From assembly GCF_013393905.1 (NCBI RefSeq), contig NZ_CP040272.1, positions 1,612,001 to 1,676,000 of the forward strand: 64,000 nt of DNA, written 5' to 3'. Below, in pieces: positions 17,969 through 27,506 of the stretch. The notes beneath the pieces were generated by a model, which saw only the letters and a program-made list of their open reading frames with translations, was not told where the DNA came from and ran no database searches. The position numbers and the translations under genes are program-made. The stretch is from Nostoc sp. C052 (GTDB lineage: Bacteria > Cyanobacteriota > Cyanobacteriia > Cyanobacteriales > Nostocaceae). Position 1 is the first letter of the stretch. The number at the start of each line of letters is the position of its first letter.

Positions 17969-19629
17969 TAAGGCGAGTTGATCGCTGCTACACGCCCAGC
18001 ATCCACCAAAGCTTGATACACTATCGCCGCTACCTCACCGCGCGTAGCATCGCGGGTAGGATTAAGTTGTTTCAGGTTTGGGTAATTGACGATAATTTCC
18101 TTGTCTATAGCTTTTACTACCTCATCCTTGGCATATTCAGGAATTTTGGCTTGGTCATCGAAAACTTTGATAGTTGCCGTACCATCGCTAGATAGCCCCA
18201 ATCCATTCACCAGGGAGACAATCACTTGCACGCGCTGGATGTTTTTGTTGGGGCCAAAGGTATTATCGGGAAACCCAGAGAGAAATAAACCTTGATATGC
18301 CTGCTGTATTACCTTGGATGCCCAGAAGTCTGCTGGTACATCTTTGAATTTGCTTGCTGCACGATTGGGCGATGGGTTGAAAGCTTTTACCAATAATGCC
18401 GCATATTGTGCCCGTGTCATGGTTGCATCGGGCTTAAATGTGCGATCGGGAAAACCATTAATTATCCCCAATTTGACTAATTCCCGAATAAATCCACCCG
18501 CCCAATGATTCGCAATATCAGTTAATTCGATTGTAGGTGTTGGAGTTGGGGTTGTTGGGGTTGGGGTTGTTGGGGTTGGAGTTGTCGGGGTTGTTGGAGT
18601 TGTTGGGGTTGGGGTTGTTGGGGTTGTTGGAGTTGTTGGGGTTGGAGTTGTCGGGGTTGTTGGAGTTGTTGGGGTTGGAGTTGTCGGGGTTGGCGTTGGA
18701 GTTGTCGGGGTTGGAGTTGTTGGTGTTGGGGTTTGAGTTGTTGGCGTTGGCGTTGGAACCGGACTATCTGCAAACTCTATGTTTCCGGTGACTTTAGACG
18801 AATCTATTTTATTTCCTAGAGAAACCAGCTTGTTAGAACTGGCATTTTGCAAATCAAATTTACCGTTATTGCGTAGAGTATTACCCCCTGGATTATTGTT
18901 ACTACCGATATCCGGGAGAGCAGTTCCAATTACTGTGATACCATCATCAGTGTTATTTTCACTGACATTATTACGTAATACGGGACGAGCGCTACCAGAG
19001 ATGACAATCCCAGAACGGTTTTCATAAATTCTGTTATCTCGAAGGATAGGTGATGCAGTATCACTAATGGCAATGCCAAAACCTGTTTTCGAGTAGGTGT
19101 TATTTTCAATTTGACCTTTAGAATTTTTAGCGATCGCAATTCCATTAGCTGCATTATCACTGAACACATTACCTAGAACAACTGGATTAGCATCGCCTGT
19201 AGCAAATACTCCCTCCCGCTTATTATTGATGAAGGTGCTATTAGCAACAGTCGGGGCAGTTGATTCAATCCAGACACCACTACCACGGCTAGCCAAATTT
19301 GTTACAGTCACTCCCCGCAGTTCGGCTTTGTCCAGCAACACAAATGTGACATTCTGACCAGCAAAAGTACGGCTTAGGTAGTTACCACTTCCTTCAATCA
19401 AAATACCATTACCTTTGTTAGTTTCATTTCCCACCACTGTCACACCAGATGGAACCGTTAGCGGAAACACTTCACCGCTAGCAGCATTGTAATTACCATC
19501 TGCCAGCTGAATCTTAGTATCAACAGTAGCTACCTTGAGGGCCTGGGTAATGGTTTTGAAGGGAGCTTGTTGACTACCAGCGTTAGTATCGCTTCCTGAT
19601 GCTGGATTTACGTAAAAAGTTTGAGCCAT
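17953..19629 (-). CDS. Beta-helix surface protein with Thr/Pro linker and SLH domains
   Basis: 558 residues. Residues 1-85 match a DUF1565-like opening (FYVNPASGSDTNAGSQQAPF), followed to about 290 by a right-handed parallel beta-helix of pectate-lyase type (repeats such as GVFATGDANPVVLGNVFSDN). Residues about 292-368 are a low-complexity TPTPTTPTT linker encoded by a GTTGGGGTT-rich minisatellite. Residues about 370-540 hold three S-layer homology modules (DIANHWAGGFIRELVKLGII, DVPADFWASKVIQQAY and a third). SLH modules bind pyruvylated cell-wall polymers, so an outer-surface role is expected. Odd: the first residues (MAQTFYVNP) are not a signal peptide, and no upstream in-frame start was evident, so export by an unusual route or a misplaced start is possible. 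Confidence 0.88.
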   Translation of the reverse strand: MAQTFYVNPASGSDTNAGSQQAPFKTITQALKVATVDTKIQLADGNYNAASGEVFPLTVPSGVTVVGNETNKGNGILIEGSGNYLSRTFAGQNVTFVLLDKAELRGVTVTNLASRGSGVWIESTAPTVANSTFINNKREGVFATGDANPVVLGNVFSDNAANGIAIAKNSKGQIENNTYSKTGFGIAISDTASPILRDNRIYENRSGIVISGSARPVLRNNVSENNTDDGITVIGTALPDIGSNNNPGGNTLRNNGKFDLQNASSNKLVSLGNKIDSSKVTGNIEFADSPVPTPTPTTQTPTPTTPTPTTPTPTPTTPTPTTPTTPTTPTPTTPTTPTTPTPTTPTTPTTPTPTTPTPTTPTPTPTIELTDIANHWAGGFIRELVKLGIINGFPDRTFKPDATMTRAQYAALLVKAFNPSPNRAASKFKDVPADFWASKVIQQAYQGLFLSGFPDNTFGPNKNIQRVQVIVSLVNGLGLSSDGTATIKVFDDQAKIPEYAKDEVVKAIDKEIIVNYPNLKQLNPTRDATRGEVAAIVYQALVDAGRVAAINSPYIVAA

Positions 19630-19878
19630 ATTTATACTTTAATAAAATACATAGCTATCCTAGCGCTAACCGTGAAAGTGGGTAGCATCTAATGCGTTAA
19701 GTAACTTAAAGTACTTCTCACTGCAAAGTTAAAAACTTATGCAGATACTTTTGGGTTTCACTAGTACTTTATTAATTCAAAAGGGTGGGGAGTTAGAAGT
19801 TTGAGTATCTAAGGTCAATTGCAAAACACATAGTTTGATTTATTTTTGCTGACTTACTTAGGTGTTTTGCTTGCTTTT

Positions 19879-21633
19879 TCAAATTACTGTATTTTCTGTA
19901 GCTTTGGTAATAGATAGCAGGATTGACTCAAAATCTTGACGAATTCCAGTAAGTTGTTTTACCCAAGTGTTAGAAGCAGCGATCGCACTTTCTTCTTGTT
20001 GACGTGCGGCTGCAATTTGCTTATCAATCTCGCCGTAAACTTGTAATTCTACTTCTACAAGCAGATTTTCTATTTGATTTTCAAGATTCTTCGCAATGGC
20101 AACAAACTGGCTTGTAATATTTTGACGTTCTTCAGCCATTTTATCTTGTCTTTCTGCTTCTTGTTGCATGGAATGGGCATCTAAACCAGCACCAACTACT
20201 GACAGTATTGGCCCAAGAACTATAGTAAAATTAGCCAGATCCTTAGCAATACCAACGGCTTGCCAAGGTTTGAAATCCACACCAATAAATTTTCCTACAC
20301 CATAAACTACATGATGGAGATTGCTACCTGCTACATTAGAGGCATTTAAAAAACCTTGACCACTAGCAGCAACTCTACCAGCAGTAAATTTATCCCAAGG
20401 GACTCCTAACACATCACCAATTTTTTGCAGTGCCTCAACTTGACCTTGCAGCCGTTCACTACTTATATTATTATCAATATTCTTAGCAGATACTTTTTGA
20501 GTATTTTCTAAACAAGTGATAAATGTTTTTGCAAGGTTGCTCTGCAACACTTTTTTAACTTCTTGGGTAATCTCCTCAACTGCCTTTTCTACAACTATTT
20601 TAAGTTCTTCTATAGCAGTCTCATAATGGTTTTGCACATTTAGAGCAATTTGCTTGTTCAGTGTTTCAAAATCTTCCTCAGTCGTAGTTCCTACAGAATT
20701 TGCTAGCTTAATTCCCTCTTTAGCGATCGCAGAGGACATTTCTAAGCCTATACTATTAAATTTTGTTCGCAAGCGTTCTCTTTCCTTACGCACTGTTCGA
20801 GATAATCGTGTGAGTACTTCTAAAAAAGTGGCATCTTGATCAGAATTGCGCGTAAAGCTTAATTGGGCTTCATCTACAGAAGCTAAAACAATTCGTACTG
20901 GTGTATCAAAACGAGCAAGTGCAGCGCGGCGTTCGACAAAATTATTTAAGGCATCAATAAAAGTTTGAAACCGACTGATTTCAATGAGAAAATCATCATT
21001 TTTATCCACACCGTCACAATAATCTTTTGCATCGATAAAGCAGACTGGAAATTCATCAAGACTGTAGGGCTTAAGTGCATCTGCTAAACTTTTGCGGTAA
21101 TTAGCAATTTTTTGTGCTTCCTCTCCTGCTTCATCAGACATTTTATTGATGAGCAGCATCATTTTCCAGCGATAACCCTTATCATAAGCTAGCTTCTTGA
21201 AATTTTCTATTGTGATTGAATCAAAAAGCATATAAGTGAGGTTGAAAACTAATAAGTCAGCTTTGTTAATTGCCTCATAGGTAATTTCATCATGGTCTTG
21301 ACGGTCTGTAAATAGTCCTGGCGTATCTATTACTTTGATACTATTCCAGTCATAGGTAGCAGTTACATCAGTTGCAATATCAGAATCGATTTTAATATCT
21401 CGTCGTTCTATAAGTGCAGAGATAGTTGTAGATTTACCCGCGTTATATTGACCAACAAAAGCTACCGTAAGAATTCCATTTTTACTATATTCTTTGACTT
21501 CATCACGTAGTTTATGACGAATAGCTACAAATTCAGGATGATTGGCTTGAGCTAAAATTTTATCAAACTTGATACAGATATTTTTGAATTTGGTAGCAAT
21601 TTCAGCAGCCTTAAAGGTTTGTTCTTGAGTCAT
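19879..21633 (-). CDS. Dynamin-like GTPase
   Basis: 584 residues. G1 is VAFVGQYNAGKST (61-69), a Thr in DVTATYDW is the likely switch I residue, G3 is VIDTPGLFTD (DTPG 103-106) and G4 is LLINKMSD (Asn163-Lys164). The remaining 350 residues are helical with long coiled-coil segments, as in bacterial dynamin-like proteins. A moderately hydrophobic segment (about 455-480, NFTIVLGPILSVVGAGL) could insert in membrane. It begins 46 bases after the stop of a larger GTPase on the same strand; the pairing of two dynamin-like genes is common in bacteria and suggests a hetero-oligomer. Role could be membrane remodelling, stress protection or phage defence; the sequence does not decide. Confidence 0.85.
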   Translation of the reverse strand: MTQEQTFKAAEIATKFKNICIKFDKILAQANHPEFVAIRHKLRDEVKEYSKNGILTVAFVGQYNAGKSTTISALIERRDIKIDSDIATDVTATYDWNSIKVIDTPGLFTDRQDHDEITYEAINKADLLVFNLTYMLFDSITIENFKKLAYDKGYRWKMMLLINKMSDEAGEEAQKIANYRKSLADALKPYSLDEFPVCFIDAKDYCDGVDKNDDFLIEISRFQTFIDALNNFVERRAALARFDTPVRIVLASVDEAQLSFTRNSDQDATFLEVLTRLSRTVRKERERLRTKFNSIGLEMSSAIAKEGIKLANSVGTTTEEDFETLNKQIALNVQNHYETAIEELKIVVEKAVEEITQEVKKVLQSNLAKTFITCLENTQKVSAKNIDNNISSERLQGQVEALQKIGDVLGVPWDKFTAGRVAASGQGFLNASNVAGSNLHHVVYGVGKFIGVDFKPWQAVGIAKDLANFTIVLGPILSVVGAGLDAHSMQQEAERQDKMAEERQNITSQFVAIAKNLENQIENLLVEVELQVYGEIDKQIAAARQQEESAIAASNTWVKQLTGIRQDFESILLSITKATENTVI

Positions 21634-21679
21634 TTTTATTTGCCCCTAACTATTTTTATATTTAGCTTTCCAGGAACGT

Positions 21680-24190
21680 TTACTTAATCGATTTTTCTGG
21701 TGGAATGATAGAAACATCTTCTTGTAAAACTCTGTTAATTGTTTCCTGGGATTTTCTAAACTTCAATTCAGATTTAGTTTGAATTGTTATGCTTCGTCCA
21801 AAATCTCGTTCTACTTTATCAATAGTTTTGATAATCCCTTCATCTGTTAATGGTTCGTATTTATCAAAACACCAATCGATAATGCGCTTGGCATAAACAT
21901 GATTAAGATGATCGGCAGAGTTATATAATCGACTTTCAGCTTTTACAAGTTGCTTATTTATTTTTTCTATACCCTGAATCAATTCATCAAAGTAATTATT
22001 AATATTAACGTTTATAGCATTACAATGCTTACTAAATTCTTCTTTGGCTTTTGCTAGAGTTTGTCGCTGATACTCTTCTAATTGATTGTTTAAAGATTGG
22101 TTAATCTTTTTTGCTGCTTCAAGTTGCTTCTCTTTTTTAGATTTAAAAAAATTAGTAAATGTACTAATAACAGTACCAATTGCCATAATAATCCCAAGTG
22201 GAGGTACTGCGAAAAGCATTGTAATACTTGTTGTAACGGCTATTACAGCAGAGCCAATGCGTAACATATCTTTAAAACTAATATTACTTTGCTTATTAAA
22301 ATTGAAATTTCCTTCTCCCAACCTAGCAATCAATTGTAATTCATTACCAATTTCTTTTAGTAAGTGTTCAACTTCATCATTGAAATTTTTTCCACTTTTT
22401 TCAAAAGCATTATTTAATCTATCTTGAAATTTTAATATTTTTAGCCTATTTTCCCACCTTGATTTCAACTTGTTTTCATCAGTATCCCAATTTTCTTCTG
22501 CAAAATCTTGAATTGCATCGAATGCGTCTTTAAAAACTGCTTTAATTTGCTGTTGTAAATATTCTTGACTATTTCTAGATTCTTTTTTGATTCCCTCTCG
22601 AAATTTTTCATGCATATTTTTCAAGTGGTTAGTCAAGTTTTGATAAGCTTCTAATTCCTTAGTCACCCATTTGTTAGGTTCTTCAATTGCACCAACTGTA
22701 GAACCAAGTAAGGTTTGAGAACGTCTAATTACTCCATAATCAACTAAAGACACCCGAATAGCATCAAGAAAATCCTGTATGTGGCTTGCTTTAAATAGTT
22801 TATCTTTATGTTCTTGATGTTCAGCTTCCCGTGACATTTGTGCAGCCAAAAGCATCACAGGAATAACATCAAAGTAGTCGTTAGCATAATGCTGTTTGGC
22901 GTAGCGACGGATTCGTTCAATATGTCCACTTAAACCGTTTGTACTATTCATTACAAACAATTTCTCTGAGTCTTTTAAGAAATGTTCTAATCTTCGAGAG
23001 TCACGGAGATTATTTTTAACATTTAGTAATACAATCAGGGGTTTAGCTTTTTCTTTTAAAAGTTGTAAAAATTTAAATTCGGTTTCTTGAATGCTGTCAT
23101 TTGTGACTACATAACAAATAACATCAGATTCTTCGATAATACTCTCAGCAATTTCTTCATCACTTTTACCACCAGGCGCACCAATCCCAGGAGTATCGAT
23201 AATCCGAATATTTTTCCACTCATAAACCCGATTAAAACGAGTGGTACGCTGTTTACCTACACCAATAGCATCCCAGCCATCACCTGTAATAATCGCGTGA
23301 AGAGTGCTTTTTCCTGCTTTAGTTTTACCGATAAAAGCTATACTAAAATGCTTTAAAGCACGTTGTTTTGCACGCAGTGATTCACTTACCCTGTCAAGCT
23401 CTTCTAAAGCCTCAAACGTCAGATACTTTCTGGTACTATCAAGCTGTTTTGCTACTTCTTTCGCCGTCTTTGCTTGTCCTTTACTACTTGTTTTTTGCTG
23501 TATTTGCTCAGTATATATTTCAAGATTTTTAGCTAAATCTGCAAGAGTAGAACAAGCACTTTGAAGAGAATTTTCTGCATACTTGTAATCTTCATTTGCT
23601 ATGACTGTACATCGCTGGATTGCATCGTCATACCCAGGCCCCGCTAGTAATATTTCTTTCCGTAGTTTATCAATTTTATGCCCAATATTTTCAGGGGCAA
23701 CTTTTGCTAAATCTACTAATGCACGAGATAAAACTGAATCTATTCCCTTTAAAAGACGCGCACCAACAGAGAATTCTGATTTATCTTTATTGTGACTAGC
23801 GAATTTAACTGTGTTAAATTTTTCGGTTTCTTCAAGCAATGTTTCAATTTTTGAATTCGACCAGTTCCAAATTTTTGCAATATGCTTTACCATCTCCCGT
23901 TCTAATGGTGAAAAATAACCGTCAATATAGGCAATAGCTATCATCTGTCGCATTGCCTCACTTTGCTCACTCTGTTGGATTTTACGTGCTACATTCTCAA
24001 CAGATACAAAGTTTTCATCTTGACTCAATATTTTCTCCATCTCTTCGATGGTGTATGTTCCCAAATTTGTTTTCTGTGCTAACTCCCGCAGCGCCTTTGC
24101 TTCTTCGCTGTGAATCTGTTCATCAGCACACATGATATGTGTAAGCAGTAAAAATTGGTAGTTTATTTGCTCAGAGGTTAGCTGCGACAT
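21680..24190 (-). CDS. TerB-like domain plus dynamin-like GTPase
   Basis: 836 residues. Residues 10-120 resemble TerB of tellurite resistance, with two acidic segments (MCADEQIHSEE, AYIDGYFSPLERE). After a helical linker the GTPase has P-loop FIGKTKAGKST (288-296), DTPGIGAPGG (332 onward) and LLNVKNN where NKxD is usual. Long coiled coils follow, and a membrane hairpin lies at about 650-690 (AVIAVTTSITMLFAVPPLGI). The family is the large partner of paired bacterial dynamins. The TerB-like head links it with the Ter stress and phage-resistance gene families, but only by domain. Cotranscribed with the next GTPase. Confidence 0.83.
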   Translation of the reverse strand: MSQLTSEQINYQFLLLTHIMCADEQIHSEEAKALRELAQKTNLGTYTIEEMEKILSQDENFVSVENVARKIQQSEQSEAMRQMIAIAYIDGYFSPLEREMVKHIAKIWNWSNSKIETLLEETEKFNTVKFASHNKDKSEFSVGARLLKGIDSVLSRALVDLAKVAPENIGHKIDKLRKEILLAGPGYDDAIQRCTVIANEDYKYAENSLQSACSTLADLAKNLEIYTEQIQQKTSSKGQAKTAKEVAKQLDSTRKYLTFEALEELDRVSESLRAKQRALKHFSIAFIGKTKAGKSTLHAIITGDGWDAIGVGKQRTTRFNRVYEWKNIRIIDTPGIGAPGGKSDEEIAESIIEESDVICYVVTNDSIQETEFKFLQLLKEKAKPLIVLLNVKNNLRDSRRLEHFLKDSEKLFVMNSTNGLSGHIERIRRYAKQHYANDYFDVIPVMLLAAQMSREAEHQEHKDKLFKASHIQDFLDAIRVSLVDYGVIRRSQTLLGSTVGAIEEPNKWVTKELEAYQNLTNHLKNMHEKFREGIKKESRNSQEYLQQQIKAVFKDAFDAIQDFAEENWDTDENKLKSRWENRLKILKFQDRLNNAFEKSGKNFNDEVEHLLKEIGNELQLIARLGEGNFNFNKQSNISFKDMLRIGSAVIAVTTSITMLFAVPPLGIIMAIGTVISTFTNFFKSKKEKQLEAAKKINQSLNNQLEEYQRQTLAKAKEEFSKHCNAINVNINNYFDELIQGIEKINKQLVKAESRLYNSADHLNHVYAKRIIDWCFDKYEPLTDEGIIKTIDKVERDFGRSITIQTKSELKFRKSQETINRVLQEDVSIIPPEKSIK

Positions 24191-24539
24191 TATTACCCTA
24201 AGTGCGAATTCTAGACTAAGGATAATAAGTAAAGATTACTGTAAACCTCAGAAAATATACTGAGATTATTTTTTAATACTTACACAAGTTACTTCTAAAA
24301 AACAAATTATCTAGTAGGGTAAGAGGGGATCTTAAATAGCTAAACTTTAAGTGACCTGGGGAATCTTTTCTAGCTATTTGTACAATTTCATACAGAAAAC
24401 TTTATCAATAATTAATTACAAATTAATATCAAGAATACCCACTTTTTAAGTGAGTTAGAGAATCTCTTCTGTGTAAGTTATAAAAAAGGGAGAAGCAGGG
24501 AGAAAAATTTCCCCTCTGCCTCTTTCCCCTCATCTCCTT
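24191..24539. other. Intergenic region between phosphoketolase and GTPase operon
   Basis: AT-rich. I see no ORF, RNA gene or repeat family member here; it should contain the promoter of the GTPase pair. Confidence 0.5.
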
Positions 24540-26930
24540 TTAATAAGGCCACTTCCAATCGCGGATTTCCGGCACATCATCGCCGTACTTCTGAATGTAA
24601 TGCTTGTGTTCAATCAGCTTATCCTGCATCTGCTGTTTCACATAAGCTGCCCTAGATCCTAGTTTGGGGACGCGATCGATTACATCAATTACTAAATGGA
24701 AGCGATCTAAATCGTTGAGAACAACCATATCAAAGGGAGTGGTGGTAGTTCCCTCTTCCTTGTAGCCCCGCACATGGATATTTTGATGATTAGTGTGGCG
24801 GTAGGTTAAGCGATGAATCAGCCAGGGATAGCCATGAAAGGCAAAGATAACGGGTTTGTCGGTGGTGAAAAGCGTGTCAAAATCTTTTTCACTCAAGCCG
24901 TGGGGATGTTCGGTTTTTGGCTGGAGTGTCATCAAATCGACTACGTTCACTACCCGCACTTTTAAATCTGCGAAGTGCTGACGTAAGATGTCTACAGCCG
25001 CCAAGGTTTCTAAGGTGGGAATATCCCCAGCACAAGCTAGGACTACATCTGGATCGCCGCCTTCGTCGTTGCTTGCCCATTCCCAAATGCCGATGCCTTT
25101 GGTGCAGTGTTTGATGGCTGCATCTATGTTGAGATATTGCAATGCTGGCTGTTTTCCAGCAATGATGACGTTGACATAGTTGCGGCTTTTGAGACAATGG
25201 TCAGTTACCGACAGCAGAGTGTTGGCATCGGGCGGCAAATAGACGCGAACGATCTCGGCTTTTTTGTTAAGTACATGGTCGATAAAACCAGGGTCTTGGT
25301 GAGAAAAGCCGTTATGGTCTTGTCGCCAAACGTGAGAGGTGAGTAAGTAATTGAGGGAAGCAATTGGTCGACGCCAGGGAATATGTTTGGTAGTTTTCAA
25401 CCATTTGGCGTGTTGGTTGAACATGGAATCAATGATGTGGATGAATGCCTCGTAGCAAGTGAAAAATCCGTGACGACCTGTGAGGAGGTAGCCTTCTAAC
25501 CATCCTTGGCAAGAAGTTTCGCTGAGAATTTCCATCACCCGACCATCGGAGGAAAGGTGGTCATCTTCGGGGTAAATCTCGGCTTCCCAAACCCGATTTG
25601 TAACTTCTAATACAGGGTCTAGGCGATTGGATGCTAATTCGTCGGGCGCAAAGATGCGGAAATTGCTACTTTCTTGGTTAAGTCGCATGATATCCCGCAG
25701 GAATTTGCCGGTTACTTTGGTAGCTTCTGCGATCGCTTTCCCTGGTTCAAGAACATCTACAGCATAGTCTTGAAAGTTGGGCATCTTCAGGTCATGCAGC
25801 AAAATACCGCCGTTAGTGTGGGGATTGTCACCCATACGTCGATGCTTTTTGGGGGCTAGTTCTGCTAGTTCGGGAATCAGTGTGCCGTTAGCGTCGAAGA
25901 GTTCTTCTGGTTTGTAACTCTTCATCCAATCTTCTAGGAGTCTCAGGTGGTCTGGCTGTTTAGCTATATTACCAAAGGGAACTTGGTGCGATCGCCAGGA
26001 ACCTTCGGTTTTTTTGCCATCCACTTCCTTAGGTCCTGTCCAACCTTTGGGGGTTCGCATAACAATCATCGGCCACTGGGGACGTTCCGTGAAACCATGT
26101 ACACGGGCTTCTCTTTGGATACTTTGAATTTGGGCGATCGCTGTTTCTAGAGTCGCCGCCATCTGCTGGTGGACATCTGTGGGATCGTCACCTTCTACAA
26201 AGTATGGTTTGTAGCCGTAACCTACAAATAAACTCTCTAACTCCTCACGGCTAATTCGTGCCAATGTCGTTGGATTAGCAATTTTATACCCATTCAGGTG
26301 CAGGAGCGGCAGTACAGCACCATCACGTACAGGGTTAAGAAACTTGTTGGAATGCCAGCTAGTTGCTAAAGCACCTGTTTCCGCTTCGCCGTCACCGACA
26401 ACAGCAGCAACGATTAAGTCAGGGTTATCAAAGGCAGCACCATAAGCGTGGACGAGGGCATAACCTAATTCCCCGCCTTCATGGATCGAACCAGGGGTTT
26501 CCGGTGCTACGTGACTGGGAATACCACCGGGAAAAGAGAACTGTTTAAAAAGTTTCTTCATTCCCTCAGCATCCTGGGAGATGTTGTGGTAATACTCGGT
26601 ATAAGTGCCTTCTAAGTAAGTATTGGCTACTAGTCCAGGGCCTCCATGACCGGGGCCAGCAATGTAGATTGTATTTAGGTCATATTTCTTAATCAGCCGA
26701 TTTAGGTGAACATAGATAAAGTTCAGCCCTGGTGTTGTTCCCCAGTGCCCTAAAAGTCTGGGTTTGACGTGTTCTAGCTTTAGGGGTTCTCTTAGTAGCG
26801 GATTGTCCAGTAGATATATCTGACCAACGGAAAGATAGTTAGCTGCACGCCAATAGGCGTTTATCTTTCGTAATTCTTCATCTGTTAAAGGCTTTGTTTG
26901 TGGAGTCGTTGCTAATGTCATTATCGACAC
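24540..26930 (-). CDS. xfp: Phosphoketolase (xylulose-5-phosphate/fructose-6-phosphate)
   Basis: 796 residues, the normal length for the family. It is a thiamine-diphosphate enzyme splitting xylulose-5-P or fructose-6-P with phosphate to acetyl-phosphate and glyceraldehyde-3-P or erythrose-4-P. Evident motifs are GPGHGGPGLVANTYLEG (residues about 91-107), the cofactor motif GDGEAETGALATSWHSNKF and HVWRQDHNGFSHQDPGF in the second half. In cyanobacteria it supports dark and mixotrophic carbon flow from the Calvin or pentose-phosphate pool. It stands alone; no neighbour obviously forms an operon with it. Xylulose/fructose dual use is inferred from family. Confidence 0.95.
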   Translation of the reverse strand: MSIMTLATTPQTKPLTDEELRKINAYWRAANYLSVGQIYLLDNPLLREPLKLEHVKPRLLGHWGTTPGLNFIYVHLNRLIKKYDLNTIYIAGPGHGGPGLVANTYLEGTYTEYYHNISQDAEGMKKLFKQFSFPGGIPSHVAPETPGSIHEGGELGYALVHAYGAAFDNPDLIVAAVVGDGEAETGALATSWHSNKFLNPVRDGAVLPLLHLNGYKIANPTTLARISREELESLFVGYGYKPYFVEGDDPTDVHQQMAATLETAIAQIQSIQREARVHGFTERPQWPMIVMRTPKGWTGPKEVDGKKTEGSWRSHQVPFGNIAKQPDHLRLLEDWMKSYKPEELFDANGTLIPELAELAPKKHRRMGDNPHTNGGILLHDLKMPNFQDYAVDVLEPGKAIAEATKVTGKFLRDIMRLNQESSNFRIFAPDELASNRLDPVLEVTNRVWEAEIYPEDDHLSSDGRVMEILSETSCQGWLEGYLLTGRHGFFTCYEAFIHIIDSMFNQHAKWLKTTKHIPWRRPIASLNYLLTSHVWRQDHNGFSHQDPGFIDHVLNKKAEIVRVYLPPDANTLLSVTDHCLKSRNYVNVIIAGKQPALQYLNIDAAIKHCTKGIGIWEWASNDEGGDPDVVLACAGDIPTLETLAAVDILRQHFADLKVRVVNVVDLMTLQPKTEHPHGLSEKDFDTLFTTDKPVIFAFHGYPWLIHRLTYRHTNHQNIHVRGYKEEGTTTTPFDMVVLNDLDRFHLVIDVIDRVPKLGSRAAYVKQQMQDKLIEHKHYIQKYGDDVPEIRDWKWPY

Positions 26931-27132
26931 TCCATTACAAAAAGGATTTTGGCGAACTCATTCAGTAAGCAATTATACTTGTTTTCTAGATTATGGGCAT
27001 CTACCCACGATAAATTTTCCAGCCTTCTTGACCGAACAAGGCAAAAGTAAAAAGAAAAAGAAAAATGCTTACAAGCCTCTTGCTCTGAACCTCGACTCGG
27101 ATTCAAGTCAGCTAAACAAACATCTCCTCACA

Positions 27133-27386
27133 TCAAACTGCGTCCTCTTGTTGAAGTTGAGAGAGATAGTTAGTTAAAACGGATTCTGCAAAAGCTAAAT
27201 CTTCATTAGCAAACTCAGTTTTTAATGCAGCAGCCTCAACATCAGAAATAGCATCCCACTGCTGAGTTAATTTTTTTTCTGGAGATAGATAGCAAAATCT
27301 AATACTTCTTCTTGACTAGACAAGGGCAATTGAGACAATATTTCCAGTAGTTGCCTGTGAATAGTTGCTGTTGGTTTTTCTGGCAT
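27133..27386 (-). pseudogene. Small DUF2281-like gene with a frameshift in an A8 run
   Basis: From ATG 27386 the frame reads MPEKPTATIHRQLLEILSQL and on to LDFAIYLQKKN, then a stop. If the run of eight A residues (27271-27278 on the plus strand as T) had nine, the frame would continue as KKLTQQWDAISDVEAAALK to a natural stop at 27133, giving about 84 residues. The N-terminus resembles short DUF2281-type antitoxin-like proteins. It may be a real pseudogene, a phase-variable or slippage-decoded gene, or an assembly error in a homopolymer. No toxin gene is adjacent. Confidence 0.55.
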
Positions 27387-27506
27387 TGCCACACTTCCTA
27401 GATTAATAGATAGAGTATGTAATCTAATGTTCTCATGCTTCAAGCTTTGCTTTTCCTTGAACTATCCATTACAGCGAAACTAGCTAGAGGCAGATCAAGG
27501 AATAAC

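Noticed and set aside
18522..18791. Long open frames on both strands in the PT-linker region of the SLH gene
   Set aside because: They are other readings of a low-complexity minisatellite; the SLH frame is clearly the coding one.
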